DNA of 64,000 nt, taken from positions 1,550,001 through 1,614,000 of the forward strand of contig NZ_LT900021.1 of assembly GCF_900198835.1 (NCBI RefSeq), in the 5' to 3' direction. The stretch is from Thermococcus henrietii (GTDB lineage Archaea; Methanobacteriota_B; Thermococci; Thermococcales; Thermococcaceae). Shown here piece after piece: positions 43,763 through 52,842 of the stretch. A program made the translations under genes and the position numbers. Within the stretch, counting starts at the first letter, position 1. Each line of letters opens with the position of its first letter. The notes below the pieces were generated by a model, which did no database searches, was not told the DNA's origin, and worked only from the letters and a program-made list of their open reading frames with translations.

Positions 43763-44457
43763 TCCTCCAGTTCGTTCTCGGGCCCGCCCTCGATGGCCTC
43801 GTAGTAGGCGGAACTCTCAAGCTCGAGGTCCTTCTTGCGCCTTTCGAGGTAGCGGTAAACGACGCCGTGGGGCGAGCCCTTAGCGAGCTTCTCGATGGCC
43901 GTCCTGGCCACCTCGACCTGAATCGGATTACCGATAATCGCGACGGTCTTTCCGTAAACGCTAACGTCAGCGCCACTCATCTCCTCAATAATCTCCCTCG
44001 TCCTTCCCTTCCGCCCGATGATTCTACCCCTGACCCTCGGCAGGGCGTTCTTCTCGTTCCCAACCACGATGTCGGTGAGGTTGACAACTTCGAGGATTTC
44101 ACCCTCGTTGAAGAGCCTGAAGGCCCTCTCGGGGGAGAAGCCCCTTCCGATGGCGAGAACGACGTCCCTCGCCTTCCAGACCGCGAGCGGGTCCCTGGTT
44201 TCCTTTGTGGAGGTTATGAAGACCTCTCCGGTCTCGCTGTCGACCTCTATCTTGGTTCCGGTGCGCTCCTCGATTTCCTTCTTGGTCTTGCCCTTTCTGC
44301 CTATGAGAACCGCTATCCTCTCCTTCGGAATCCTGACGAACTCCTCCTGGTCGCCCTCGGCCACGTAATCAATCTCGCCGAACTCAGGTTCCTCAACCGG
44401 TTTTCCGTCCTTATCAACGCGCTCGTACTTCTTCAGGAGTCTCTCAAACTCGTCCAT
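43759..44457 (-). CDS. KH-domain RNA-binding protein (Dim2/Pno1-like)
   Basis: 232 residues from ATG 44457 (GAGAGGTGAG upstream). Two KH domains: IAVLIGRKGKTKKEIEERTG (GRKG loop) and GRIIGRKGRTREIIEEMSG. This is the archaeal homologue of the ribosome-assembly factor Dim2/Pno1 (Krr1-like), which binds the 3' end region of pre-16S rRNA and works with Rio kinases. The gene directly upstream encodes Rio1, matching that partnership. It is 4 nt after the rio1 stop. Confidence 0.9.
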   Translation of the reverse strand: MDEFERLLKKYERVDKDGKPVEEPEFGEIDYVAEGDQEEFVRIPKERIAVLIGRKGKTKKEIEERTGTKIEVDSETGEVFITSTKETRDPLAVWKARDVVLAIGRGFSPERAFRLFNEGEILEVVNLTDIVVGNEKNALPRVRGRIIGRKGRTREIIEEMSGADVSVYGKTVAIIGNPIQVEVARTAIEKLAKGSPHGVVYRYLERRKKDLELESSAYYEAIEGGPENELEE

Positions 44458-44461
44458 GCTC

Positions 44462-45238
44462 TCACCTCTCAATCAGCTCGCGGAGCTTCACCTCGTAATC
44501 CTCAACCTCAACACCCTTCCTCGCGAAGTAGTTGGTAACGTTCCTCAGGTCGCGCTTTAAAAGCTCGACGCTCATGCGGTTCCTCCTGACGGTGGCCTGC
44601 GACCAGTCTATTACAACGGGCCCGTCCCAGAGCAGGACGTTGTACTCGCTCAAATCGCCGTGAACCATGTCACCGCGCTTCCAGAGCCTCTCGATGACGC
44701 CGATTAAATAGCTGTAGAGCTCCTCAAAGTCGCTCCTCTCAAGCTCCCTCTCAACGTCCTTCAGCCTTGGAGCTGGCATCTTGTCGCCGATGAACTCCAT
44801 TACCAGGACGTTGTTGCGGAAGATTACCGGCTCGGGAACGCGGACGGCGTACTTTATCGCCCTCTGGAGGTTCTTAAACTCCCTCCGGGTCCACTGGAAG
44901 ACGAGCTTCCGCATGTCCTTCGGCAGGTAGCCGATTCTCGGGTCAGCCGCGAGGTACTCCCATATCCTGCGGAACTCGGTGGTGTACGTCCTGTAAATCT
45001 TCACCGCTATCCTGTTGCCCTCTGAATCGACTCCTGCGAAGACGTTTGCTTCCTTGCCAGTACTTATTACGCCGTAGAGCTCCTCGATTTTACCGCGACG
45101 GTGGAGGTAGGCGAGAGTCTCCTTGGTCGTCCTGTCAAAGACCTCGTTGGCTATCTTGTAGAGCTCGCTGTCCTTCTCCCGCCTATCCCTGAGGCCGAGT
45201 ATCTCCTCGACTTCCCTTTCAAGGGCTTCCTCGCGCAT
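44462..45238 (-). CDS. rio1: Rio1 atypical Ser kinase
   Basis: 258 residues from ATG 45238. The RIO motifs are STGKEANVF (P-loop), AVKIYRT (Lys), VHGDLSEYN (catalytic Asp) and VVIDWSQ (metal Asp). The LAYLHRRGKIEEL winged-helix-type N-terminus fits Rio1. The kinase/ATPase acts in late small-subunit ribosome maturation. It lies in an operon between aIF1A and the KH protein, all translation/ribosome genes. Confidence 0.95.
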   Translation of the reverse strand: MREEALEREVEEILGLRDRREKDSELYKIANEVFDRTTKETLAYLHRRGKIEELYGVISTGKEANVFAGVDSEGNRIAVKIYRTYTTEFRRIWEYLAADPRIGYLPKDMRKLVFQWTRREFKNLQRAIKYAVRVPEPVIFRNNVLVMEFIGDKMPAPRLKDVERELERSDFEELYSYLIGVIERLWKRGDMVHGDLSEYNVLLWDGPVVIDWSQATVRRNRMSVELLKRDLRNVTNYFARKGVEVEDYEVKLRELIER

Positions 45239-45255
45239 CGCCACCACTCACGGGC

Positions 45256-45624
45256 TCAGAACAACATCTCCGCACCGGAGAGGAAGTCCTGGCTTATCTT
45301 GCCCTTCCTGAGGAGCCAGTCAACCTGGGTCCTCGTGTAGCGGTAGACGATGTCCCCGCGCTCGTCGGTCTGAACCGGCCAGGGCTGGACGATGACGACG
45401 TCGCCAACGCGCATCCACATTCTCCTTCTGAGCTTGCCCGGAATCCTGCATCTCCTTATCTTGCCATCTTCACAGCGGACGTCCATCCATCCGGCACCGA
45501 GGGCCTGCTCTATTACACCGAAGAGCTGTCCCTGGCTCCTGTCCGGGAGTGGAACGCGGATAACCTCGTCACCCTCCACCTGCCTGTTCTTCTTTTTACC
45601 GCCCCTACCTTTCCTGTACGCCAT
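45256..45624 (-). CDS. eif1A: Translation initiation factor aIF1A
   Basis: 122 residues from ATG 45624, chosen because GGAGGTG is 6 nt upstream and the basic start ([15 protein letters not shown]) is reasonable; the frame extends further upstream without support. OB-fold of the S1-IF1 type: [49 protein letters not shown]. It binds the ribosomal A site and assists start-codon selection. It heads the rio1-KH-top6 operon; a TATA box is at 45706-45714. Confidence 0.95.
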   Translation of the reverse strand: MAYRKGRGGKKKNRQVEGDEVIRVPLPDRSQGQLFGVIEQALGAGWMDVRCEDGKIRRCRIPGKLRRRMWMRVGDVVIVQPWPVQTDERGDIVYRYTRTQVDWLLRKGKISQDFLSGAEMLF

Positions 45625-45705
45625 GAGCATCACCTCCAACCGCTTTGTTTGAGCCCTTATAAGCTTACCCATGCAAAAATTCTCCAACTGCCCTTTGGCC
45701 CCAGA

Positions 45706-45714
45706 CTTTTAAAA
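45706..45714 (-). promoter_or_regulatory. TATA box of the aIF1A operon
   Basis: CTTTTAAAA is read on the minus strand, about 82 nt before the aIF1A ATG, implying a leader of about 55 nt. The opposite strand has its own TATA (45763-45770, TTTAAAAA) about 30 nt before the metal ABC ATPase gene. Confidence 0.5.
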
Positions 45715-45799
45715 TTTTTGCAACGAGATTACACACTCCTGTCCACTATGGGAACATCAAAGTTTAAAAACGAACCGAAATACTTGAGGTGGGATTGAC

Positions 45800-46594
45800 A
45801 TGACCGCGGTGGAGGCCGAGAACCTTACGATACTCTACGAGGGCAAACCGGCTTTGAGCGACGTGACGTTCAGGTTAGATGAAGGTAAAACCCTGCTCCT
45901 CCTCGGCCCCAACGGCGCGGGAAAAACGACGCTCCTCAAGACGATAGCCTGCTTCCACCGCGAGTACAGGGGAAAGCTCCTCGTCTTCGGAAGGAACCCC
46001 TGTGACGCGAGGCACCTGATAGGCTACGTCCCCCAGAGCAGTTCCCTCAACGAGCGCGTTCCGATTACGGCCTTAGAGGTCGTCGCGATGGGCGGGCTCT
46101 ACAGGAGGGGCTTCGTTCACTTCAAGATTCCCGAGGAGGTTCTGAGGAAGGCCGAGGAGGTTCTAACCTTTGTCGGCCTCGGCCACGTTAAGGACAGGCT
46201 CTTCCGCGAGCTTTCTGGCGGTCAGAAGCAGAGGGTTCTGCTCGCGAGGGCTTTAATGAGCGACCCCAAGCTTCTCCTCCTCGACGAGCCCCTCTCGGCA
46301 TTGGACCCGAGCGCGAGGGCCGAGGTAACGAACGTCCTCAGCAAGATAAAATCCGAGAAGAACGTCACGATGATAATAACGACCCACGACATAAACCCTC
46401 TCCTGGAGATAGGCGACCTCGTGATGCTGATTAACAAGAGGCTGATAGCCTTTGGAAGGCCTGAGGAGGTCCTCACCGACGGCGTCATCAAGTCCGTCTA
46501 CGGCCCGCTGGCAAAGGTAATCCCTGTCGGCGGAAAGCTCTACTGCATAACCGGCGACTTCCACCTCCACAGGGACAGGGGTGGTGGGTTGTGA
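45800..46594 (+). CDS. Metal-type ABC transporter ATP-binding protein (ZnuC-like)
   Basis: 264 residues. Walker A GPNGAGKTT, Q-loop GYVPQSSSLNERVPIT, signature LSGGQKQRVLLARAL, Walker B LLLDEPLSALDP and the H-loop TTHDINPL mark an ABC ATPase. The partner permease belongs to the ABC-3 (zinc/manganese) family, so this probably energises uptake of a divalent metal. The start has GAGGTGGG upstream, with its own TATA box. The stop overlaps the permease GTG. No solute-binding protein gene is adjacent. Confidence 0.9.
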   Translation: MTAVEAENLTILYEGKPALSDVTFRLDEGKTLLLLGPNGAGKTTLLKTIACFHREYRGKLLVFGRNPCDARHLIGYVPQSSSLNERVPITALEVVAMGGLYRRGFVHFKIPEEVLRKAEEVLTFVGLGHVKDRLFRELSGGQKQRVLLARALMSDPKLLLLDEPLSALDPSARAEVTNVLSKIKSEKNVTMIITTHDINPLLEIGDLVMLINKRLIAFGRPEEVLTDGVIKSVYGPLAKVIPVGGKLYCITGDFHLHRDRGGGL

Positions 46595-47412
46595 TTCCGG
46601 AGTTCATACTGAGGGCAATCCTCGCGAGCATAATGGTCAGCGTCCTCCTCGGCCTGCTGAGTCCGCTGATAAACACCAAGGGCCTGGCTTTCCTCACGCA
46701 CGCGCTCTTTCACGCCCTCCTCCTTGGAGCCGTCCTCGGAATGATTCTCGCGCTCCTCTTCAACAACTACGCCCTCGTAACCCTCGTCGCGCTCATAGTG
46801 ACGATTGCAATCGTCCTAATCATAGCCCAGCTCGAAAAGCTCGGCTTCACCCCCGATTCGGCCGTAGGAATAGTGGCGAGCTTCGTTGCGGGCCTAACGG
46901 TTCTCGGCTTTGGAATCCTCTACAAGGTCATGGCGAGCAGGCCCTACTTCCCGCTTACCGAGAACATCGTGTCCTACCTGACCGGTGACATATTCCTCAT
47001 AACCCTCAACAACCTGACGGTTCTAATCCTCGGCGGTGCGCTCATCTTCTTCGTCCTCCTCTTCCTCTACCGCGACTTCCTCTACCTCAGCTTCGACCCG
47101 GAGGGGCTTGAGAGCTACGGCGGGAACGCGAGGGCCTACCTCATGATTCTCTACGTCCTCGTGGGGGCGATTGGAGCTTTAATCGTCCAGACTGTCGGCC
47201 TGATAACCCTCCAGGTCGTTGCCGTTCTACCCGGGGCGATAGCGCTCATGGTGAGCTCGGATTTGAGGAAGGTCCTCGCGGTTAGCCTGCTTTTAACCCT
47301 CGCCGTCCAGCTCTCATCGGTTGTTCTGGCCTACTTCACTGCAATCCCGCCGAGCGGTATAGCGACCATAATGCTGGGCGTAATCTACGGCGCGCTCCTA
47401 TTCCGGAGGTGA
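46591..47412 (+). CDS. Metal ABC transporter permease (ZnuB/ABC-3 family)
   Basis: 273 residues, about eight hydrophobic helices. The sequence matches ABC-3 permeases: ILASIMVSVLLGLLSPLI at the start, a FDPEGLESYG cytoplasmic segment, and LQVVAVLPGAIALMVS with a GVIYGALLFRR end. It starts at GTG 46591 (GTGA overlap with the ATPase stop). It would form the membrane channel of a zinc or manganese importer. rnhB follows 4 nt after, probably by compaction of the operon. Confidence 0.88.
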   Translation: MIPEFILRAILASIMVSVLLGLLSPLINTKGLAFLTHALFHALLLGAVLGMILALLFNNYALVTLVALIVTIAIVLIIAQLEKLGFTPDSAVGIVASFVAGLTVLGFGILYKVMASRPYFPLTENIVSYLTGDIFLITLNNLTVLILGGALIFFVLLFLYRDFLYLSFDPEGLESYGGNARAYLMILYVLVGAIGALIVQTVGLITLQVVAVLPGAIALMVSSDLRKVLAVSLLLTLAVQLSSVVLAYFTAIPPSGIATIMLGVIYGALLFRR

Positions 47413-47416
47413 AACC

Positions 47417-48115
47417 GTGGGACGGAAGATAGCGGGCATCGACGAGGCCGGCAGGGGGCCGGTGATAGGTCCGATGGTCATCACGGCCATAGTCGTTGAC
47501 GAGGAGAACCTATCGGAGCTTGAGGAGCTCGGAGTTAAAGACTCAAAAAAATTAACGCCGAAGAGGCGCGAGAAACTGTTTGACGAGATTCTAAGCCTCG
47601 CTGATGATTACGCCGTTCTAATCCTCTCGCCGGAGGAGATAAGCTCCCGCGAGGGAACGCTCAACGAGTTCGAGGTCGAGAACTTCGCGAAAGCGTTGAA
47701 CTCCCTGAAGGTGAAGCCCGACGTGATTTACGCCGATGCCGCCGACGTCGACGAGGAGCGCTTTGGGAGGGAGTTAAAGGAAAGGCTGGGCTTTGAGGCC
47801 GAGATTGTAGCGAAGCACCGAGCCGACGCGCTCTTTCCGGTTGTTTCCGCCGCTTCAATCGTCGCAAAAGTAACCCGCGACAGGGAAATCGAGGGGCTGA
47901 AAGAAAAATACGGCGAAATCGGGAGCGGCTATCCGAGCGACCCGAGAACTAGGGCTTTCCTTGAGGAGTACTACCGGGAGCACGGAACGTTTCCTCCGAT
48001 TGTGAGAACCGGCTGGAAGACGCTGAGGAAAATAGAGGAAAAGCTCAGGGCGGAGATGGAAACCAAAAAGTCAAAGAAAGGCCAGCTCAGTCTCGAAGAT
48101 TTTCTGGAGGGGTAG
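47417..48115 (+). CDS. rnhB: Ribonuclease HII
   Basis: 232 residues from GTG 47417. Catalytic residues are visible: GIDEAGRGPVIGP (Asp, Glu), KDSKKLTPKRRE, VIYADAADVDE (Asp), and the C-terminal GYPSDPRTRAF motif. It cleaves the RNA strand of RNA/DNA hybrids and single ribonucleotides in DNA. It follows the metal permease by 4 nt and overlaps the convergent glycosyltransferase by 29 nt. The C-terminal tail (KSKKGQLSLEDFL) resembles a PCNA-binding motif (Q-x-x-L-x-x-F-L). Confidence 0.96.
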   Translation: MGRKIAGIDEAGRGPVIGPMVITAIVVDEENLSELEELGVKDSKKLTPKRREKLFDEILSLADDYAVLILSPEEISSREGTLNEFEVENFAKALNSLKVKPDVIYADAADVDEERFGRELKERLGFEAEIVAKHRADALFPVVSAASIVAKVTRDREIEGLKEKYGEIGSGYPSDPRTRAFLEEYYREHGTFPPIVRTGWKTLRKIEEKLRAEMETKKSKKGQLSLEDFLEG

Positions 48116-49502
48116 CTTTCTCAGGGCCGAGCTTTTGGAAGGCCCGGTCCTTGAATCCCTTCAGCTTCTCCCGATAGAAGGCCAAGGAGCTTCTGAAGGC
48201 CTCCCACCTGAGGAGCTCGTTCAGCGCGACGCCCATGACAACGGCCGCCGATGGGACCAGGGAGGTAGCGTAGAAGCTGAACTGCGTCTTTCCGCCGAGA
48301 GCGTACTGGAGGGCAAAGAAGCCTATCGTGCTCCAGAAGACCATGAAGGGCGCGAGGATTCCCCGTTTCCTCCTGTAGAGCCAGGGCATCGCGAAGATTA
48401 GAACTACCATGCCGAGCAGAAGAACCGGGTCGGTGCTCGCGAAGACGTTGGGGTTGAAGTGGAACGGAAAGGCCCGGTAATTGACGAACCACTGCCAGAA
48501 GGGCGAGGTGTTCGGGTTCGGCCCCTTGTAGCTCAGATGCCACCGGAAGCTCGCGAGGAACTGCTTCAGCCAGGGGACAAAGCCTATGGCCTTTATTATC
48601 GTGAGCTCCGGGAGAAGGAAAACGATGCCCGGGATTACCACGACTATTGAGAAAAACCTCACAAAGGATTTCTCCCGCTTGAGCGCCCTCCACAAGAGGA
48701 CGGGCCAGCCGAAGGCGCCGTCGAGCTTGGCCGCCGCGGCGAGGCCTATCGCCACCGAGGAACCGAGCTCGCTCTCGTAGGCCAGCGCAAGAACGAATAC
48801 GGCAACGAAAAACGCGGTGTGAATGTCGAGCATGGCCGCAACCGAAGTTGCCTGGAGCGTAGGGTCGGCAACCACGAAGGCGAGCGCTATGAGCGACGCG
48901 AGGTAGCTTCTGCTTATCCGGTAAGTTGCCAGAACGACGAGGAGCTCTATGAGCGCAAACTCGATTATACCCGGAAGGCGCCAGTAAATCGGCTTGTCCC
49001 CGAGGAGTGCCATGCTCAGCATTATAAGGTCCTTCGCAAGGAACGGGTGCTCTGTGTTGAGGTAGTTCTGGATGTTCTCCTTGTCCGGATACCTGTAACC
49101 GGGGACGATGTAGTACGTCCCGGGGGGGAGCTCCTCAGAGAGCCTTTTCAGAAAAGCGGTGTAGTTGGACTTGGGAATCTCGTAGTAGACTCCTGGGAAG
49201 TTGTAGTATTCGAGCCTGAAGCGGACGCCGGCGAAGCTCGCAACGGAATCGGCGGCCCCAAGGTACTTGAACTTGTCGCTGTCGTTGGTGAATATCACGT
49301 TGACACCGTAGGTGCCGTTGTGCTCGTAGGTGACGTTGATTCCGAGGAGGTGGAGGACGTTCCTGCTCGCGGGCACGTACCAGACCTCGTCGCCGATGTA
49401 GGTGTTCAGACTTCTCTGAGAAGCGAAGTGATAGTCGAACCAGACCGTCCCGGCCATCGTGAGGGCAACGATTAGAACGAAGGCAACCCGCTTCCAGTCC
49501 AT
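48087..49502 (-). CDS. GT-C fold membrane glycosyltransferase (PMT/ArnT-like)
   Basis: 471 residues from ATG 49502 with GGTG upstream. About ten hydrophobic helices; the first loop has GDEVWYVPASRNVL, the acidic pair typical of lipid-phosphosugar-dependent GT-C enzymes (GT39/GT83). A large extracellular loop contains YRYPDKENIQNYLNTEHPFL, another PMT-like feature. It should transfer sugar from a dolichyl-phosphate donor on the outer face. The acceptor is unknown. Confidence 0.85.
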   Translation of the reverse strand: MDWKRVAFVLIVALTMAGTVWFDYHFASQRSLNTYIGDEVWYVPASRNVLHLLGINVTYEHNGTYGVNVIFTNDSDKFKYLGAADSVASFAGVRFRLEYYNFPGVYYEIPKSNYTAFLKRLSEELPPGTYYIVPGYRYPDKENIQNYLNTEHPFLAKDLIMLSMALLGDKPIYWRLPGIIEFALIELLVVLATYRISRSYLASLIALAFVVADPTLQATSVAAMLDIHTAFFVAVFVLALAYESELGSSVAIGLAAAAKLDGAFGWPVLLWRALKREKSFVRFFSIVVVIPGIVFLLPELTIIKAIGFVPWLKQFLASFRWHLSYKGPNPNTSPFWQWFVNYRAFPFHFNPNVFASTDPVLLLGMVVLIFAMPWLYRRKRGILAPFMVFWSTIGFFALQYALGGKTQFSFYATSLVPSAAVVMGVALNELLRWEAFRSSLAFYREKLKGFKDRAFQKLGPEKATPPENLRD

Positions 49503-49562
49503 TATTAACACCGCTTAAAATAAGCGGGCAACGTTTTTAAGCCTCTCTCCTTAGGCGAGAAC

Positions 49563-50714
49563 ATGCTCGAAGGAATCACAGAGGAAAAAGTCAGGGAGGC
49601 AATGGAGCTCATAAAGCGCGGTTTCGACGAGAAGAAGCTCCGCACGAGGCTCGGAAAGGACTGGGAGCTGATAGCTGAGATAGCGAGGGCAAGGATTAGG
49701 GCTAAAGACAAGTTTTCGCGCGACGACCTGTGGATGGACCTTGAAGGCCTTCGCTACGCCACCCACGAGGTTGTGGCGAAGTACCGCGCCGAGCGCCTGA
49801 AAGAGCTCGGGGTCAGGAGCATCGCCGACGTCTCCTGCGGAATCGGAATCCAGCTCATCTTCTATGCGATGAAGGTCGAGAAAGCCTATGGAATCGATAT
49901 AGACCCTCTCAAGATAGAGTTCGCCCGGAGGAACGCCGAGCGCTACGGCGTGGATAACATCGAATTCATAAACGCCGATTCACTCACGCCCGAAACTATC
50001 GAGAGAGTCGATGCGGAGGTAATCTTCTCGGACCCGGCCAGACCGCCGGAGATGCCCGAGAGAAGGCTTGAAGACCTGCTCCCAAGCCCGCTGGCAATCC
50101 ACGAGGCCTACAAAGCTAAGACTGACGCCTTCATATTCGATTTGCCCCCCCAGATGAGGCGCGAGAGGGTTCCTTGGAAGGGCGAGTTCGAGTACATCGA
50201 TTTACACGGCCACCTGAACAGGCTGACCTTCTACACCGAACCGCTCGCCAGAGCGGAGAGGAGCGCCGTAATCCTTCCGGCGGGAGTCAGACTCGAGAGC
50301 GACCCAAACCTTGAGAACATCGTCGAGTGGACTGAAAAGCCCGGTCAGTACCTCTACGAGATTCCACAGGCTGTGGACTACGCTGATTTGCTCAACGAGC
50401 TGTTCCACGTTCTCAGAGGGAACGCGAAGATGCTTCTCCGCGAGAAGAGGCGCGTTCTGGCTACGGGCGACGAGCCGATTAAGAGTCCCTACCTCAAGAG
50501 GACCTACTCAGTCGTTGCCGTCCTGCCCTTCCATCCGGTCAGGATTAACGACCTCCTGAAGAGGGAGGGCTTCGGAAGGGCGACGCTGAAGATGAGCGTC
50601 CCGCAGGAGGAGTACTGGAGGATAAGGCGGAAGATAGAGGCCGGGCTGAAGGGCGATAGGAGGGCTTTCGTCTTCAAGGTCGGGGAGAAAGCGGTTGTAG
50701 CAGAGGCGCTATAG
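49563..50714 (+). CDS. Class I SAM methyltransferase with THUMP-like C-terminal domain
   Basis: 383 residues. The N-terminus is helical (about 1-75). A Rossmann methyltransferase follows: [16 protein letters not shown] (motif I), [15 protein letters not shown] (motif II) and [13 protein letters not shown] (a DPAR type motif IV, seen in RNA/DNA-modifying enzymes). The C-terminal 100 residues ([31 protein letters not shown]) match THUMP-like domains. It probably methylates an RNA; the site is unknown. It is divergent from the GT-C gene and convergent with the small TIP-like gene (6-nt overlap). Confidence 0.82.
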   Translation: MLEGITEEKVREAMELIKRGFDEKKLRTRLGKDWELIAEIARARIRAKDKFSRDDLWMDLEGLRYATHEVVAKYRAERLKELGVRSIADVSCGIGIQLIFYAMKVEKAYGIDIDPLKIEFARRNAERYGVDNIEFINADSLTPETIERVDAEVIFSDPARPPEMPERRLEDLLPSPLAIHEAYKAKTDAFIFDLPPQMRRERVPWKGEFEYIDLHGHLNRLTFYTEPLARAERSAVILPAGVRLESDPNLENIVEWTEKPGQYLYEIPQAVDYADLLNELFHVLRGNAKMLLREKRRVLATGDEPIKSPYLKRTYSVVAVLPFHPVRINDLLKREGFGRATLKMSVPQEEYWRIRRKIEAGLKGDRRAFVFKVGEKAVVAEAL

Positions 50715-50903
50715 CTCTTCTATCCTCGCGTTTCTAATCTTCTTCGAGCCTATCCTGAGTTGTTTGAAGTAGTTGACGTGCTCCTCGGGCAGAAAAGCCT
50801 CAAGGCTCATTGATTTAAGGCGCTTCTTTTTCTTTTTCGGCTTCTCTTCGGTTTTCGTTTTCGACCTGGCGGAGCCAAGGAACTCGTCGAGCCTCCTGTT
50901 CAT
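50709..50903 (-). CDS. PCNA-inhibitor (TIP)-like small protein
   Basis: 64 residues, strongly basic, beginning [10 protein letters not shown] and containing [20 protein letters not shown] and [10 protein letters not shown]. From memory this resembles the Thermococcales inhibitor of PCNA (TIP, about 64-67 residues), which blocks PCNA trimer assembly and its stimulation of DNA polymerases. Not verified by search. Its 3' end overlaps the convergent methyltransferase. Fen/Pol genes are not in this window. Confidence 0.6.
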   Translation of the reverse strand: MNRRLDEFLGSARSKTKTEEKPKKKKKRLKSMSLEAFLPEEHVNYFKQLRIGSKKIRNARIEEL

Positions 50904-50972
50904 TCGCCCACCCGGTGAAGGTTGAAGCCGTCGTATAAAGGCTTTTTCCTTGGTTCAACCTTCTTAGGAAAG

Positions 50973-50980
50973 CTTTTAAC
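50973..50980 (+). promoter_or_regulatory. TATA box of glmS
   Basis: CTTTTAAC, about 44 nt before the glmS ATG at 51024, gives a short leader ending in GGCGGGTGG. Confidence 0.5.
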
Positions 50981-51023
50981 TTCCGGGGTTTATCAGGGGA
51001 AAGAGTAAAGGCGGGTGGTTGCC

Positions 51024-52832
51024 ATGTGCGGAATCATCGGCTACATCGGCGAGCGACGGGCCTGCGAGGTAATCGTCAAGGGGCTCAAGAGGCTCGAATA
51101 CCGCGGTTACGATTCGGTTGGAGTTGTAACGGAGGAAAACGGGAAGCTGTACATCAAGAAGGGCGTCGGAAGCGTTGATGATGTCGTTGAAAGGCTCAAC
51201 CTACTCGACATGCCCGGGAAGCGTGGCGTTGGCCACACCCGCTGGGCGACCCACGGGGTTCCGAACGATATTAACGCTCACCCCCAGAAGGACTGCACCG
51301 GGAAGATAGCCCTCGTTCACAACGGCATAATCGAGAACTTCGCAGAGCTGAAGAAGGAGCTGGTCGAGAAAGGTCACACATTTGAGAGCGACACCGACAC
51401 TGAAGTCATCGCCCACCTCATAGAGGAGGAGCTGAAATCGAGCGAGAACTTTGAGGAAGCCCTCCGAAAGGCCCTCCTTAAGCTTAAGGGTTCGTTTGCC
51501 CTCGGAATCGTCTACACGGAGGAACCGGACAGACTCTACTTCGTCAGGAACGAGAGCCCCCTCGTGCTCGGAATCGGTGAGGGAGAGATGTTCGCGGCGA
51601 GCGACGTCCCGGCCTTCCTCGAGTACACCAACAGGGTTGTCTTCCTCGACGACATGGAGTACGCGGTCGTTACGAAGGATTCCTGGGTTGTAAAGAGGCT
51701 CGAAACCGGTAGGGAAGTCAAGAAGGAGGTCAAGACGATAGACTGGACGCTCGAGATGGCCGAGAAGGCCGGTTTTCCACACTTCATGCTCAAGGAGATA
51801 TTCGAACAGCCGAGGGTTCTGAGGGACGCAATCCACGGGAACGCGAAGGTAATCCGCGACGTTACGAGGGAGATATCTGACTACGAGAAAATCTTCATCG
51901 TAGCGATGGGGACCTCCTACCACGCGGCCCTCACCGCCAAGTACCTCTTCCAGAGGCTCGCGAAGAAGGTTCCGATAGTCGAAGATGCGAGCGAGTTCCG
52001 CTATGAGTTCGAGGACGTAATCGACGAGAACTCCCTCGTCATAGCGATAACCCAGAGCGGTGAGACTGCCGACACACTCGCGGCGATGAAGCTCGCGAAG
52101 AGGAAGGGGGCGAAAGTTCTGGCCATAGTCAACGTGGTCGGCAGTATGGCGACGAGAATAGCCGATTTAACGCTCTACACCCACGCAGGGCCGGAAATAG
52201 GCGTCGCGGCGACGAAGACCTACACGACACAGCTCGCGGTTCTCACGATGCTCGCCATCGAACTGGCCAGAACCCTCGGAACGGCCGATGGAGAGTACCT
52301 TGAAAAGCTTGAGGATTCCCTCAGAAAGGTTCCTGACCTTGTTGAAGGCATTCTAAACCTCAGCGAACCGCTCAGGGAGCTGGCAGAGGAGCTGAAAGAC
52401 AAGCCGAACTTCTTCTACATAGGCAGGGGCATAGGCGTTCCGACGGCCCTTGAAGGTGCCCTAAAGCTCAAAGAGATAAGCTACATCCACGCCGAGGGAC
52501 TGAGCGCCGGCGAGCTCAAGCACGGCCCTTTGGCCCTAATTGAAGACGGCGTTCCGGTCGTTGCGATAGCGCCGAAAGGGAGGACATTCGACAAGATGCT
52601 GGGCAACATCGAGGAGGCGAAGGCGAGGGGCGCCCACGTCATAGCCCTTGGCTCCTCTGAGAGGCTGGGGGAGGTCTCGGACACTTTCATAAGGATGCCA
52701 GACCTTGATGAAATCCTGACCCCGATTCCCTACATCGTCCCGCTCCAGCTCTTGGCTTATCACCTTGCCGTGCTGAGGGGCAACGACCCCGACAAGCCGA
52801 GGAACCTCGCCAAATCCGTTACGGTTGAATGA
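51024..52832 (+). CDS. glmS: Glutamine-fructose-6-phosphate aminotransferase
   Basis: 602 residues. The start must be ATG 51024 because Cys2 (MCGIIGYIG) is the N-terminal nucleophile exposed after Met removal. The frame extends upstream to a GTG at 51015 that would bury it. An Ntn glutaminase domain (about 1-235; [18 protein letters not shown]) is followed by two SIS sugar-isomerase domains ([20 protein letters not shown], and [16 protein letters not shown]). It makes glucosamine-6-phosphate, the precursor of UDP-GlcNAc. aglB lies 10 nt downstream, linking aminosugar supply to N-glycosylation. Confidence 0.96.
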   Translation: MCGIIGYIGERRACEVIVKGLKRLEYRGYDSVGVVTEENGKLYIKKGVGSVDDVVERLNLLDMPGKRGVGHTRWATHGVPNDINAHPQKDCTGKIALVHNGIIENFAELKKELVEKGHTFESDTDTEVIAHLIEEELKSSENFEEALRKALLKLKGSFALGIVYTEEPDRLYFVRNESPLVLGIGEGEMFAASDVPAFLEYTNRVVFLDDMEYAVVTKDSWVVKRLETGREVKKEVKTIDWTLEMAEKAGFPHFMLKEIFEQPRVLRDAIHGNAKVIRDVTREISDYEKIFIVAMGTSYHAALTAKYLFQRLAKKVPIVEDASEFRYEFEDVIDENSLVIAITQSGETADTLAAMKLAKRKGAKVLAIVNVVGSMATRIADLTLYTHAGPEIGVAATKTYTTQLAVLTMLAIELARTLGTADGEYLEKLEDSLRKVPDLVEGILNLSEPLRELAEELKDKPNFFYIGRGIGVPTALEGALKLKEISYIHAEGLSAGELKHGPLALIEDGVPVVAIAPKGRTFDKMLGNIEEAKARGAHVIALGSSERLGEVSDTFIRMPDLDEILTPIPYIVPLQLLAYHLAVLRGNDPDKPRNLAKSVTVE

Positions 52833-52842
52833 GGTGGTGTGA

